A stretch of 64,000 nucleotides of DNA from Polyangium jinanense. GTDB lineage: Bacteria; Myxococcota; Polyangia; Polyangiales; Polyangiaceae. Under the pieces are notes generated by a model, which was not told the DNA's origin, searched no databases, and was given only the letters and a program-made list of their open reading frames with translations. This document shows positions 46,088 through 54,928 of the stretch, in pieces (within the stretch, counting starts at the first letter, position 1; every line of letters starts with the position of its first letter). The stretch is taken from contig NZ_JAGTJJ010000006.1 in assembly GCF_028435365.1 (NCBI RefSeq), forward strand, positions 248,001 through 312,000, in the 5' to 3' direction. Made by a program: the position numbers and the translations under genes.

Positions 46088-47455
46088 CTAGAACAGCACC
46101 GGCAGCTCCCGGAACCCGCGGAGCCCCGCGGCGCCGCCCCAGCGCAGCGTCTCGGCCGGTACGGCGAGGCGTAGATCGGGGAAACGTCGGAACAGCGTCT
46201 CGAAGGCGATCTGCCCCTCGATGCGCGCGAGCGGCGCGCCGAGGCAGAGGTGAATGCCTTTGCCGAAGGCGATGTGACGGTGGGCATCGGCGCGCGAGAT
46301 ATCGTACGTCTCGGGATGATCGAATTGCGCGGGATCCCGATTGGCCGAGCCGAGGCCGAGCATCACCTGCCCTCCCTTCGGGATCGACACCCCGGCGATC
46401 TCCATGTCCTCCTTGGCGGTGCGCACGGCGCCCAGGTAATCGACCGGCCCCCAGTACCGGAGCGTCTCCTCGACGACGCCTTTGGCGAGGCCCGCCGGAT
46501 CCGCCTTGAAGCGGGCATGCTGCTCAGGGTGGGTCAAGAGCGCGACGACCCCGTTGCCGATGAGGTTCACCGTCGTCACGTGCCCGGCCAAATAGAGGAG
46601 GAACACCATCGAGAGCAGCTCTCTGTCATTGAGCTTGTCGCCGTCCTCCTGGGCCTGGATCATCTGGCTTATCATGTCGTCCGCCGGCGCGCGCCGCTTC
46701 CGCTCGAACAGCTCGACGAGGTAGTGGCTGAACTGCACGAGCTGCTTGCGCGTCTCCTGCATGGCCACGGGGTCCCGGTTTTCGATGCGGAGCTCCCCCA
46801 GGCGACTGACGGTCTCGCGATCCTCCTCCGGGATACCGAGCATGTCGCTGATCACCGTCACCGGCAGCGGGAACGCGAATGCCTTGATCAGATCCATCCG
46901 CCGCTCTGGCCCCGACTCGCCGCGCGCGGCGGCTTCTCGCTCGGCTTTGTCGAGCAGATCGTCGGTGAGGCGCTGGATGCGGGGCCGGAGCGCCTCCATC
47001 ACGCGGGCATTGAAGCTCGGCTGGACCAGCTTGCGCAGCCGCGTGTGGTCGGGCGGATCGAGCATGAGGAGCGAGTAAACGATGGGCCGGAGCTCCTCCG
47101 GCACCGGCGGCATGTGCGCCCGCTGCTCCGGCGTCATCCGCGCGTAGGGGTCGGACGCGAGGCGATCGTCGAGCAGCGCGCCCGCCGCCTCTTGGTAATG
47201 GCTCACGAAGAGCACGTCGCCGACCGGGCGATGGCCCGAAGCGACGCTCTTGCGCTCTTCTTCGTCTCGGGGGAAGGGATAATGACGGGCGCGCACGACG
47301 GGCCCCTTGGCCCGCGCCTCCGCGTAGATCTCGGGAGATCGGGCGAGAAATTCGGGATCGGATCGGTCGAGCACCACGGACTCCAGCACGGGCACTTCCT
47401 TCGTGTCCGGTTTGCCCGCGTGCTCTGCGCTCGTTTCGTTCGATGACGTGGTCAT
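46088..47455 (-). CDS. Cytochrome P450 beside a TetR repressor
   Basis: A soluble bacterial P450 of 455 residues, starting at the ATG at 47455 with AGAGAGG upstream. The I-helix motif is LAGHVTT, the ExxR is in EETLR, and the heme ligand is Cys404 in FGKGIHLCLG. It belongs to the CYP107-like hydroxylase group by general pattern; the substrate cannot be told. The TetR gene ends 14 bp upstream on the same strand, so the two form an operon read away from the EmrAB genes. A xenobiotic-modifying function next to an efflux pump is an attractive inference. It may use the ferredoxin at 53230. Confidence 0.9.
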   Translation of the reverse strand: MTTSSNETSAEHAGKPDTKEVPVLESVVLDRSDPEFLARSPEIYAEARAKGPVVRARHYPFPRDEEERKSVASGHRPVGDVLFVSHYQEAAGALLDDRLASDPYARMTPEQRAHMPPVPEELRPIVYSLLMLDPPDHTRLRKLVQPSFNARVMEALRPRIQRLTDDLLDKAEREAAARGESGPERRMDLIKAFAFPLPVTVISDMLGIPEEDRETVSRLGELRIENRDPVAMQETRKQLVQFSHYLVELFERKRRAPADDMISQMIQAQEDGDKLNDRELLSMVFLLYLAGHVTTVNLIGNGVVALLTHPEQHARFKADPAGLAKGVVEETLRYWGPVDYLGAVRTAKEDMEIAGVSIPKGGQVMLGLGSANRDPAQFDHPETYDISRADAHRHIAFGKGIHLCLGAPLARIEGQIAFETLFRRFPDLRLAVPAETLRWGGAAGLRGFRELPVLF

Positions 47456-47469
47456 ATCGTCCTCTCTGG

Positions 47470-48123
47470 CTACTTCTGCTGCTGTGACTCGTTCGAAAGG
47501 CGCGCCGCACCTGCGCATGCGCCCGCGATCACGGTGTCGATGGCCGCGGCGGCGTAGTCCTCGCTGACGTCCTCGCCGCGATGGATGAGGCGCGTATAGA
47601 TCCCCCCGAAGATCAGGTCGATGATGAGCTCCGTATTCACGCCCGCGGGCAATTCGCCGCGCGCGATGCCGCGCTCGAGCAAGGCCGTGTTACGCCGCCG
47701 GCGTTGATCGCGCAGGATCCTCGAGAGGGCCTCGACCTCCGGATCCGCGCGCTCCATCTGCATCATCCGCACGATGCCCCGGCCCGTGGGCGTCTGGCAC
47801 GTCCGCACGGTCCTCATCACCACGGTCAGGAGATCCCCGCGCAGCGTGCCCGTATCGAGGAACTCCTCCTCCTCGGCGGCCGCACGCATGGATGCTGCGA
47901 CGAGCTCCGCCTTCGTCGGCCAGCGCCGGTAGATCGTCGTCTTGTTCACCCCTGAGCGCGCCGCGACATCCTCGATGCGCAGCGCGCCGTAGCCCACACG
48001 CCCGAGCTCCTCGTGCGTCGCGGTCAGCACGGCCGACACCACGCGCTCCGCGCGTCCACGGACGCGGGTGCCCTCGGTTCGACGGGTTCGTTGAGCGGGC
48101 GGGGGGGTGCTGTCGTGACGCAT
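47470..48123 (-). CDS. TetR-family repressor
   Basis: A 217-residue regulator with an N-terminal helix-turn-helix (YGALRIEDVAARSGVNKTTI, then YRRWPTKAELV) and a ligand-binding C-terminal domain of the TetR_C/AcrR kind. No ribosome site better than the ATG at 48123 is visible. It is divergent from emrA, and the 124-bp space between them holds two copies of a 17-bp palindrome, the size TetR dimers bind. I infer that it represses both its own P450 operon and the efflux operon until a ligand is bound. Confidence 0.92.
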   Translation of the reverse strand: MRHDSTPPPAQRTRRTEGTRVRGRAERVVSAVLTATHEELGRVGYGALRIEDVAARSGVNKTTIYRRWPTKAELVAASMRAAAEEEEFLDTGTLRGDLLTVVMRTVRTCQTPTGRGIVRMMQMERADPEVEALSRILRDQRRRRNTALLERGIARGELPAGVNTELIIDLIFGGIYTRLIHRGEDVSEDYAAAAIDTVIAGACAGAARLSNESQQQK

Positions 48124-48177
48124 GGGCTGAGTCTACCGAACGGTTCCTCCAGAACTTTCGCGCTGTTCCGCCACAAA

Positions 48178-48194
48178 GGCAACTTGTTGTTGCC
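48178..48194. promoter_or_regulatory. Putative TetR operator, copy 1
   Basis: GGCAACTTGTTGTTGCC has perfect 6-bp inverted arms around TTGTT. It overlaps the -35 hexamer (48190-48195) of the emrA promoter. It is the reverse complement of copy 2, centred 40 bp away. Confidence 0.8.
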
Positions 48195-48217
48195 ATGCAC
48201 TCACAGATGGGTACTAT
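48190..48217 (+). promoter_or_regulatory. emrA promoter
   Basis: TTGCCA (48190-48195), a 16-bp spacer and TACTAT (48212-48217). The -35 is covered by operator copy 1 and copy 2 starts just after the -10, so both sites would block initiation. The leader is only about 25 bases. Confidence 0.5.
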
Positions 48218-48234
48218 GGCAACAACAAGTTGCC
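48218..48234. promoter_or_regulatory. Putative TetR operator, copy 2
   Basis: GGCAACAACAAGTTGCC is the exact reverse complement of copy 1, including one or two flanking bases on each side, making a perfect 21-bp inverted repeat spaced by 19 bp. It covers the expected emrA start of transcription and ends close to the ribosome site. Confidence 0.8.
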
Positions 48235-48247
48235 TTGAGGGTCACGC

Positions 48248-49492
48248 ATGAGCACCGCGACATCCCCTTCCGACGTCGTTCCCCAAGCCCCTGCCGTGCA
48301 GGGAAGCGCTGCTGCGGGCGCCTCCGCAAAGCCGAAGAGCAAAGGGCGCGCGCTCCTGTTCGTCCTGCTGTTCGTCGCCGTCCTCGGCGGAGGGGGGTAC
48401 GGGTGGACGCACCGCACCCTGGAGAGCACGGACAACGCGCAGGTGGACGGCGAGGTGATCGCGGTCCCGGCGCGCACGGGCGGGACGATCGCGCAGGTGC
48501 TCTTCACCGAGAACCAAGCGGTCAAGGCCGGCGATACGCTGGCCGTGCTCGACGACGAGAGCGCCAAGGCGAAGCTCGCGCAAGCCGAGGCAAACGTGGA
48601 AGCCGCCGAGGCGGCGGCCGAGGCGGCCGAAGCCGACGCGCGCGTGGCCGAGATCAACGCCCTCGGCAACAAGTCCGTCGCGGAGGCGTCGCTGCAGACG
48701 GCGCAGGGCGGCGTGGTGTCGGCGGCCGATCAGCGCAAGGAGGCCGAGGCGTCGGTCAAGTCCGCGGAGACGGCCTTCAAGCAAGCCGAGGCCGATCTCA
48801 ACCGCAACCGCAAGCTGCTCGAGCAGGGCGCGCTTCCGCAAGCCTCGTTCGAAAAGGAGGAGACGAGCTTCGCCGTGGCGCAGGCGAACCTGGAGGCGGC
48901 GAAGGCGCGGCTCGCGACGCTGCGGGCAAACATCGCCGTGGCGCAGAGCCGCACGACGGAAGCCTCGGCAAAACTGAAGCAATCGAGCAACGTCGACGCG
49001 CTCGTGGCGCAAGCGCATGCGCGGGCCAAGACGGCGCGCGCGCAGGTGGCCATCGCCAAGGCGACGCGTGATCTCGCGAAGCTCGAGCTTTCGTACACGC
49101 GCATCGTGGCCCCCGCGGACGGCGTGGCCTCGAAGAAGACGATTGCCGTGGGGCAACAGGTCGCGGCGGGGCAGGCCATCGTGCAGCTCGTGACGCCGCT
49201 CCTTTGGGTCACGGCGAACTTCAAGGAGACCCAGGTCGCGAAGATGCACGCGGGCCAGCCGGCGCGAATGGTGGTCGACGCTCTGCCCGGCGTCACATTG
49301 CACGGCGAGCTCGAGAGTTTGTCCGGCGCGACCGGCTCGCGCTTCACGCTGCTGCCGCCGGACAACGCGAGCGGCAACTACACGAAAGTGGTGCAGCGCG
49401 TGCCGGTACGCGTGAAATTGCGTGACGTGCCGCAGGGCCTCGTGCTCCGGCCGGGCATGAGCGTCGAGCTGTCCATCGATACCCGCGGATAG
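48248..49492 (+). CDS. emrA: EmrA/HlyD-family efflux adaptor
   Basis: The periplasmic adaptor of a drug efflux pump, 414 residues. It has a cytoplasmic N-terminus, one membrane segment (ALLFVLLFVAVLGGGGYGW), a first lipoyl half (STDNAQVDGEVIAVPARTGG), and a long Ala/Glu-rich coiled coil (about 105-280). The second lipoyl half and barrel follow (ELSYTRIVAPADGVASKKTI, LWVTANFKETQVAKM). This matches EmrA. It should connect the MFS pump encoded next with an outer-membrane channel, which is not encoded here. Expression should be controlled by the TetR operators just upstream. Confidence 0.92.
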   Translation: MSTATSPSDVVPQAPAVQGSAAAGASAKPKSKGRALLFVLLFVAVLGGGGYGWTHRTLESTDNAQVDGEVIAVPARTGGTIAQVLFTENQAVKAGDTLAVLDDESAKAKLAQAEANVEAAEAAAEAAEADARVAEINALGNKSVAEASLQTAQGGVVSAADQRKEAEASVKSAETAFKQAEADLNRNRKLLEQGALPQASFEKEETSFAVAQANLEAAKARLATLRANIAVAQSRTTEASAKLKQSSNVDALVAQAHARAKTARAQVAIAKATRDLAKLELSYTRIVAPADGVASKKTIAVGQQVAAGQAIVQLVTPLLWVTANFKETQVAKMHAGQPARMVVDALPGVTLHGELESLSGATGSRFTLLPPDNASGNYTKVVQRVPVRVKLRDVPQGLVLRPGMSVELSIDTRG

Positions 49493-49502
49493 GAGGTTCG
49501 TC

Positions 49503-51086
49503 GTGGCCCAGCTCGCTGTTGCAACGCCCGCGCTCACCGCCGCCGCGCCCAAGAACAACAAGTGGGCCGTGGCCATCGCGGTGGCCATTGGCGCGCTGCT
49601 CGAGGTGATCGACACGAGCATCGTCAACGTCGGGCTCGCCGACATGCAGACCTCGCTCGGCGCGTCGCTCAGCCAGGCGAGCTGGATCGTGTCGAGTTAC
49701 GCCGTCGCGAACGTCATCATCCTGCCCCTCGCCGCGTGGCTCGGGCACAGGTTTGGCAAGAAAAATTATTTCCTCTTCTCGCTCGTGGGCTTCACGATCG
49801 CCTCGATCATGTGCGGGCTCGCGACGAGCCTGCCGATGCTGGTCATCGCTCGTGTTTTGCAGGGGATCACGGGCGGCGGCCTCATGGCCAAGGCGCAGTC
49901 GATCCTCTTCGAGACGTTCCCCAAGGAGGAGCAGGCCACGGCGCAATCGTTCTTCGGGGCCATCGTCATCGCGGGCCCCGCGATCGGCCCCACGCTGGGC
50001 GGGTACATCGTGACGAACATCGGCTGGCGGTGGATCTTCTTCATCAACCTGCCGCTCGGCGTGCTCGCCGTGATCCTCTGCCTCTCGGCGCTCCCGCCCG
50101 ACGAGCCGCATCAAACGCCTCCGAAGAGCATCGACTGGGCCTCCATTGCCATGCTGGCCCTCGGGCTCGGTTGCCTGCAGACGTTCCTCGAGGAGGGAAA
50201 CTCCCACGACTGGTTCGATGATCCGATGATCGTCGTCCTGTGCGTCACGTCGATCGTGTCGCTCGTGCTCTTCGTGCGTCGCGCGCTCGCCTCGGACGAG
50301 CCCGTCGTGGACCTGCGCGTGCTCCGGTACCGCTCGTTATGGGCAGGCAGCATCCTCTCGGTGGTCGTGGGCATGGCCCTGTACGGCGGGCTCTTCGCCG
50401 TGCCGATCTTCGCGCAATCGATCCTGCGTTACACGTCGCAACAGACGGGCCTCATGATGCTGCCCGGCGCGCTGGCCACGGCGGTGATGATGCAATTCGC
50501 GGGGAGGCTCGCGCGCAAGATGGATCCGCGGCTCATGCTGGTGATCGGGGCGCTCATCCTGGCGAGCTCGCTCGTGATGTTCTCCACGATGAACCCGATG
50601 ACGAGCGGCGACGATCTCTTCTGGCCGCTCATCGTGCGCTCCCTGGGCACCGTGTTCATGTTCTTGCCGCTTTCGATGGCCTCGCTCGGCCCCATTCCCC
50701 GCAAGGACGTCGCCTCGGCGACGGGGTTCTTCAATTTGACGCGCATGCTCGGGGGCAGCGTCGGCGTCGCGCTGCTCTCGATGATGCTGACCCGGCGGCA
50801 GGCGTTTCACATGGCCGTGGTCGCGGAAAAGCTCGTGTCGAACGATCCCGTGACGATCGAGCGGGTCAACATGCTGACGGGCGCGATGATGGCCAAAGGC
50901 GCGTCGGCGGCGGAGGCCAAGCAGCGCGCACTTTCGCTGCTCTCCGGGACGGTGGCGCAGCAGGGCTCGATCATGTCGTTCGCGGACACGTTCTGGCTCG
51001 CGGGCATGCTCATCGTGCTGTTTTTGCCCCTGGTGATGCTGCTCGGAAAACCGCAGCAAGGGGTCAAGGTGGAGGCAGGGCATTGA
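49503..51086 (+). CDS. emrB: EmrB-type MFS drug exporter (DHA2, 14 TM)
   Basis: The inner-membrane pump, 527 residues with fourteen hydrophobic segments. It has the DHA2 marks: LEVIDTSIVNVGLADMQTSL in the first helix, AWLGHRFGKKNYFL after the second and GGYIVTNIGWRWIFFINLP in mid-protein. It starts at a GTG at 49503 with AGGAGG seven bases upstream, 10 bp after emrA. With EmrA it should extrude hydrophobic compounds in exchange for protons. The last four bases of its frame overlap the next gene's start. Confidence 0.93.
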   Translation: MAQLAVATPALTAAAPKNNKWAVAIAVAIGALLEVIDTSIVNVGLADMQTSLGASLSQASWIVSSYAVANVIILPLAAWLGHRFGKKNYFLFSLVGFTIASIMCGLATSLPMLVIARVLQGITGGGLMAKAQSILFETFPKEEQATAQSFFGAIVIAGPAIGPTLGGYIVTNIGWRWIFFINLPLGVLAVILCLSALPPDEPHQTPPKSIDWASIAMLALGLGCLQTFLEEGNSHDWFDDPMIVVLCVTSIVSLVLFVRRALASDEPVVDLRVLRYRSLWAGSILSVVVGMALYGGLFAVPIFAQSILRYTSQQTGLMMLPGALATAVMMQFAGRLARKMDPRLMLVIGALILASSLVMFSTMNPMTSGDDLFWPLIVRSLGTVFMFLPLSMASLGPIPRKDVASATGFFNLTRMLGGSVGVALLSMMLTRRQAFHMAVVAEKLVSNDPVTIERVNMLTGAMMAKGASAAEAKQRALSLLSGTVAQQGSIMSFADTFWLAGMLIVLFLPLVMLLGKPQQGVKVEAGH

Positions 51087-51871
51087 ACGCACAACCCGAC
51101 GCGTTGTCGATGTACCGCGCGGAGATCGCGAGGCGGCGAATCCTCTCCGCGGAGGTCGAGCGGGAGCTCGCGATCCGCTGGAAAGCGGGCGATCGTGAGG
51201 CCGGGCGGCTGCTCATCGAGGCGTGCCTGTCGTACGTGATGACGATCGCCCGCGAATATCGGCAGTGGGGCGCGCCGTTCGAGGACCTCGTGCAGCAGGG
51301 CAACATCGGCCTGCTCCAGGCGGCCCAGCGCTTCGATCCGACGCGCGGATATCGGCTCGCGACGTTCGCGAATTACTGGATCCGCGCGGAGATCCGCGAT
51401 TACGTGACGCGGAACTACCGGATCGTGCGCCTGGGCACGTCGAAGGCGGAGCGGCGCGCGGTGCGCTTCTTCCGCCGGGCATTCGTGAGGGATGCGGCGA
51501 CGCTCGCCGCGAGGACGGGTTTGTCCGAGCAGCGCGCCCACGAATTGATCCCGCTCCTCGCGGGGCCCGACGCGCCGATCGACACCGGGGCCCAGAGCGA
51601 CGGTCCTGCGGACAGCGCGCTCTCGCCCGAGGCGGAGGTTTGTCGGGCCGACGAGCGCGCGCAGATCACGCGCGCCGTGAAGTCCGCGCTTTCGGAGCTC
51701 TCGCCCCGGGAGCAGCAGGTGCTCGAACGCCGCATCATGTCGGACGAACCCGCGACATTGGCGGAGCTCGGGGCGGCGTTCGGCGTGAGCAAGGAGCGCG
51801 TTCGGCAGGTCGAAGAGCAAGCCAAACAGCGCATGCGTGGTCACCTGCGCACGCTCGCGGGGAGCCTCTGA
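51083..51871 (+). CDS. RpoH-type RNA polymerase sigma factor
   Basis: A 262-residue group 3-like sigma factor. It has region 2 (EDLVQQGNIGLLQAAQRFDP, ATFANYWIRAEIRDY), an RpoH-box-like segment (RRAVRFFRRAFVRD) and region 4 (LGAAFGVSKERVRQVEEQAK). I choose the TTG at 51083 because GGAGG is seven bases upstream and it overlaps the emrB stop (TTGA); the ATG at 51110 is the alternative. The overlap means it is translated with the efflux pump and probably induced by the same ligand. This links efflux to a change in promoter use, which is unusual. Confidence 0.88.
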   Translation: MNAQPDALSMYRAEIARRRILSAEVERELAIRWKAGDREAGRLLIEACLSYVMTIAREYRQWGAPFEDLVQQGNIGLLQAAQRFDPTRGYRLATFANYWIRAEIRDYVTRNYRIVRLGTSKAERRAVRFFRRAFVRDAATLAARTGLSEQRAHELIPLLAGPDAPIDTGAQSDGPADSALSPEAEVCRADERAQITRAVKSALSELSPREQQVLERRIMSDEPATLAELGAAFGVSKERVRQVEEQAKQRMRGHLRTLAGSL

Positions 51872-51951
51872 GCGGCTGCATTCGAAGGTGATCGGAGCAT
51901 CGAGCGGAATCCCCGGAATCCCGGGCGCACGGAGAGAGGAGCGTCGCGGTC

Positions 51952-53196
51952 ATGGAAGAGCGCATCGTCATCGTGGGAGCCGGCCAGGCCGGTGGCGAGC
52001 TTGCGGCTGGATTACGAAAGCAGGGCCATCAAGGGCGTATCGTCCTGCTGGGAGACGAGCCGCATCCGCCCTACCAGCGCCCCCCGCTCTCGAAAGGATT
52101 TTTGCAGGGAAAGGTGGCGCTGAGCGACCTCTACCTGAAACCGCTTTCGACCTATGAACGCTTCGACATCGAGCTCAGGCTCGGCACGCGCGTCGAGGCC
52201 ATCGATCGCTCCGCGCGGGAGCTCTCCCTGCAGGATGGGAGCCGGCTCGGCTATGACAAACTCGTTCTGGCCACGGGCGGCCGGGCGCGTCGCTTGAGCC
52301 TTCCCGGAATGGAGACGGCAGAGCTCGAGAACCTGTTCTCGGTGCGATCGATCTCCGATATCGAGACGATGCGCGCGAAGTTCGTCGCGGGCAACCGGCT
52401 CCTCATCATCGGCGGCGGCTACATCGGGCTCGAGGTCGCGGCTGTGGCCGTGCAGCTCGGGTTGCAGGTGACGGTGCTGGAGGCGGCGCCGCGCCTGCTT
52501 TCCCGCGTGACGGGTCCGGAGGTGTCCACGTTCATCGAAGAGCTTCACCACGAGCGAGGCGTGGAGTTCCGGCTCTCCTGCGAGGCGCGGGGCCTCGAGC
52601 TCGACGAGGCGCGGCAAAAGGTGCGCGGCGTCCACGTCGCTCGTCACGGCGTGCCCGAGCGGCTCGATGCGGATCTCGTGCTGGTGGGAATCGGCCTCGT
52701 CCCGAACACGGAGCTCGCCTCCGGGGCAGGCCTGGCCGTCGACGACGGCATTGTCGTCGACGAATACGCATGTTCGGCCGATCCGGCCATCCTCGCCATC
52801 GGGGATTGCGCGAATCAGCCCAGCGCCTACATGGGCGGACGTATCCGGCTCGAGTCCGTGCCCAATGCCATCGAGCACGCACGCGTCGCGGCCGCCACCC
52901 TGATGGGCAAGCGGGAGCCTTATGCCGCCATTCCCTGGTTCTGGTCGGACCAGTACGGCTTGAAGCTGCAGATGGTGGGGCTCTCCGCCGGCTACGAGCA
53001 ATGCATCACGCGAGGCTCCGCCGGGGGCAAGGAATTCTCGGCGTTTTATCTCAAGGACAAACGCGTCATCGCCGCGGACGTCATCGGCCGCCCCGCGGAT
53101 TTCATGGCCGCGAAACGGCTGGTTTCGAGCCGGGCGCAGGTGGAAGTCACCCGCCTGGGCGACGCGGCCGTCCCGCTCGCGAGCCTCGCCGCTTGA
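51952..53196 (+). CDS. NAD(P)H:ferredoxin reductase of a class I P450 system
   Basis: An FAD-dependent reductase of 414 residues, of the putidaredoxin reductase kind. Two Rossmann motifs are visible, IVIVGAGQAGGELAAGLR for FAD at the N-terminus and LLIIGGGYIGLEVAAVA for the nicotinamide cofactor at about 150, plus the FAD-binding AILAIGDCANQ. AGGAG precedes the ATG. It should pass electrons from NADH or NADPH to the ferredoxin encoded next. First of three genes with small gaps ending in a P450. Confidence 0.92.
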   Translation: MEERIVIVGAGQAGGELAAGLRKQGHQGRIVLLGDEPHPPYQRPPLSKGFLQGKVALSDLYLKPLSTYERFDIELRLGTRVEAIDRSARELSLQDGSRLGYDKLVLATGGRARRLSLPGMETAELENLFSVRSISDIETMRAKFVAGNRLLIIGGGYIGLEVAAVAVQLGLQVTVLEAAPRLLSRVTGPEVSTFIEELHHERGVEFRLSCEARGLELDEARQKVRGVHVARHGVPERLDADLVLVGIGLVPNTELASGAGLAVDDGIVVDEYACSADPAILAIGDCANQPSAYMGGRIRLESVPNAIEHARVAAATLMGKREPYAAIPWFWSDQYGLKLQMVGLSAGYEQCITRGSAGGKEFSAFYLKDKRVIAADVIGRPADFMAAKRLVSSRAQVEVTRLGDAAVPLASLAA

Positions 53197-53229
53197 AGAC
53201 AATCCATCACCCAAATCCAGGAGGACATG

Positions 53230-53556
53230 ATGCCGAAGATCAAATTCATCGAGGCGGATGGGAAGGAGTACGAGGTCGAGGCAGAGGAGGGACAATCCGT
53301 CATGCAGGCGGCGATGGACAACCTCGTGCCCGGAATCGTCGCCGAGTGCGGAGGTTTCGCCAGCTGCGCGACCTGCCACGGCTACGTCGACGAGGCCTGG
53401 CTGAAGGAGGTCCCCCCGCCCGATGCGGCGGAAGAGGGAATGATCGCGTGCGCCTATCACGTCCGGCCCAATAGCCGTCTGACCTGTCAGCTCAAGGTGA
53501 CGCCCGCGCTCGATGGTCTCGTGGTCCGTCTGCCCGTCTCGCAGACGAGCGATTGA
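53230..53556 (+). CDS. [2Fe-2S] ferredoxin, putidaredoxin type
   Basis: A 108-residue electron carrier. Cluster ligands are Cys40, Cys46, Cys49 and Cys86, the C-x5-C-x2-C-x36-C spacing of putidaredoxin and adrenodoxin. Two ATGs are in tandem; I choose the second (53230) because AGGAGG is five bases before it and only two before the first. It should shuttle electrons from the reductase to the P450 at 53609. Confidence 0.93.
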   Translation: MPKIKFIEADGKEYEVEAEEGQSVMQAAMDNLVPGIVAECGGFASCATCHGYVDEAWLKEVPPPDAAEEGMIACAYHVRPNSRLTCQLKVTPALDGLVVRLPVSQTSD

Positions 53557-53608
53557 GAACCTGGTAGGCCGCCTCCTTTTTTCTCCAACCCCCGAAAGAG
53601 GTTCGAAC

Positions 53609-54844
53609 ATGCCCCCGTTCAGCGGACAGAAATTGGACACGATTCCCGCGCACGTCCCCCCGGAGCTGGTCTACGAATACGACAGCACCAAAGATCCGCG
53701 GATGCTCGAGGATCCGCACGCCCGGATGCGCTCCCTCATCCTCGAGGCCCCGCCCATCTTTTTCTCTCCCCACAATGGGGGGCATTGGTTCGTGACCCGG
53801 AAGCAGGCCATCGTGGACATCACGATGAACCCGGAGGTCTATAGCAACGCCCTCTTCGGTGCCTCGGAGGCACATGGAGGCGAACACGAGGCGCCGAAGC
53901 CGGCCTTCATGATGCTGCCCATTGCGGTGGATCCGCCGCAGCACACGGCGTACCGCGCACCGCTCAACCAGCCGCTGGCGGCCAAATCCGTCGCCGGGCT
54001 CGAGACGGCGATTCGGACCATGACGAACGAGCTCATCGACAAGGTGCTCGACGCGGGACGCTGCGATTTCCTCTCGGACATCGCCGAGCCGCTGCCCGTC
54101 ACGCTGTTCATGAAGCTGGCCGGCATGCCGACCAACCGCCTCGCCGAGTTCCGTGAGCTCGCCACGCAGGCCACGTCCGCCGCGGTGGATCACGCGACCC
54201 GCGAGGGGATCTTCAAACAAATTGCGGGGATCCTGGCGGAGTCCATCAAGGCCCGGCAGGAGAAACGCGAGGATGACCTGATCAGCCGGCTGCTCGACGC
54301 GAACATCCAGGGCCGCAACCCCACGTTCCCGGAGATGTTGGGCTACAGCATCACCCTGTTCCTCGGGGGGCTCGACACCGTGGTGAATGCCCTGAGCTTC
54401 GGCGTCCGGCACCTGGCGCGTGATCAGGAATTGCAGGCGAAGCTCCGGGCCGACCCGAGCCTCCTGCCGGGAGCCATCGAGGAGCTCTTGCGTCTCTATG
54501 GCGTCGCGTGCACGCCCCGGCGGGTGACGCGTGACGTGGTTTGTCACGGCGTGAACCTCAAGCAAGGCGACGCGCTCTTGTTGCTCCTGCCGGCGGCCAA
54601 CTACGACGACGCGGCGTTCCCGAACCCCGAGCAGTTCATCATGGGCCGGACCGAGCAACACATGACGTTCAACACGGGCCCGCACCGGTGCGTCGGTCTG
54701 AATCTGGCCCGCCTGGAGATGAAGGTGTTCTACCAGGAGTGGTTGAAGCGCGTTCCGCCGTTCCGGCTCGACCCCCAGGCGCCGCCGCGGTTCACGGGTG
54801 GCTTCAACCTGGCGGTCACGAGCCTGCCGCTCGTCTGGGATTGA
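53609..54844 (+). CDS. Cytochrome P450, P450cam-like, of the class I system
   Basis: A soluble P450 of 411 residues. It has an I-helix LFLGGLDTVVNAL, ExxR in EELLR, and heme ligand Cys361 in FNTGPHRCVG. The sequence GG-D-T in place of the usual AGxET/S is like P450cam. AGAGG precedes the ATG. The upstream frame to 53513 is not protein-like. With the two genes before it, this forms a complete monooxygenase from nicotinamide cofactor to substrate. The substrate cannot be told from sequence; terpenoid-type substrates are usual for this group. Confidence 0.93.
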   Translation: MPPFSGQKLDTIPAHVPPELVYEYDSTKDPRMLEDPHARMRSLILEAPPIFFSPHNGGHWFVTRKQAIVDITMNPEVYSNALFGASEAHGGEHEAPKPAFMMLPIAVDPPQHTAYRAPLNQPLAAKSVAGLETAIRTMTNELIDKVLDAGRCDFLSDIAEPLPVTLFMKLAGMPTNRLAEFRELATQATSAAVDHATREGIFKQIAGILAESIKARQEKREDDLISRLLDANIQGRNPTFPEMLGYSITLFLGGLDTVVNALSFGVRHLARDQELQAKLRADPSLLPGAIEELLRLYGVACTPRRVTRDVVCHGVNLKQGDALLLLLPAANYDDAAFPNPEQFIMGRTEQHMTFNTGPHRCVGLNLARLEMKVFYQEWLKRVPPFRLDPQAPPRFTGGFNLAVTSLPLVWD

Positions 54845-54928
54845 GCAGCGCGGGCAGCGCGGCGGGCCGGATCCGCGGTTTGGGCTTGACGCGAGAGGCG
54901 GGTGCGCACCCAATCCCACGCGATTTCG

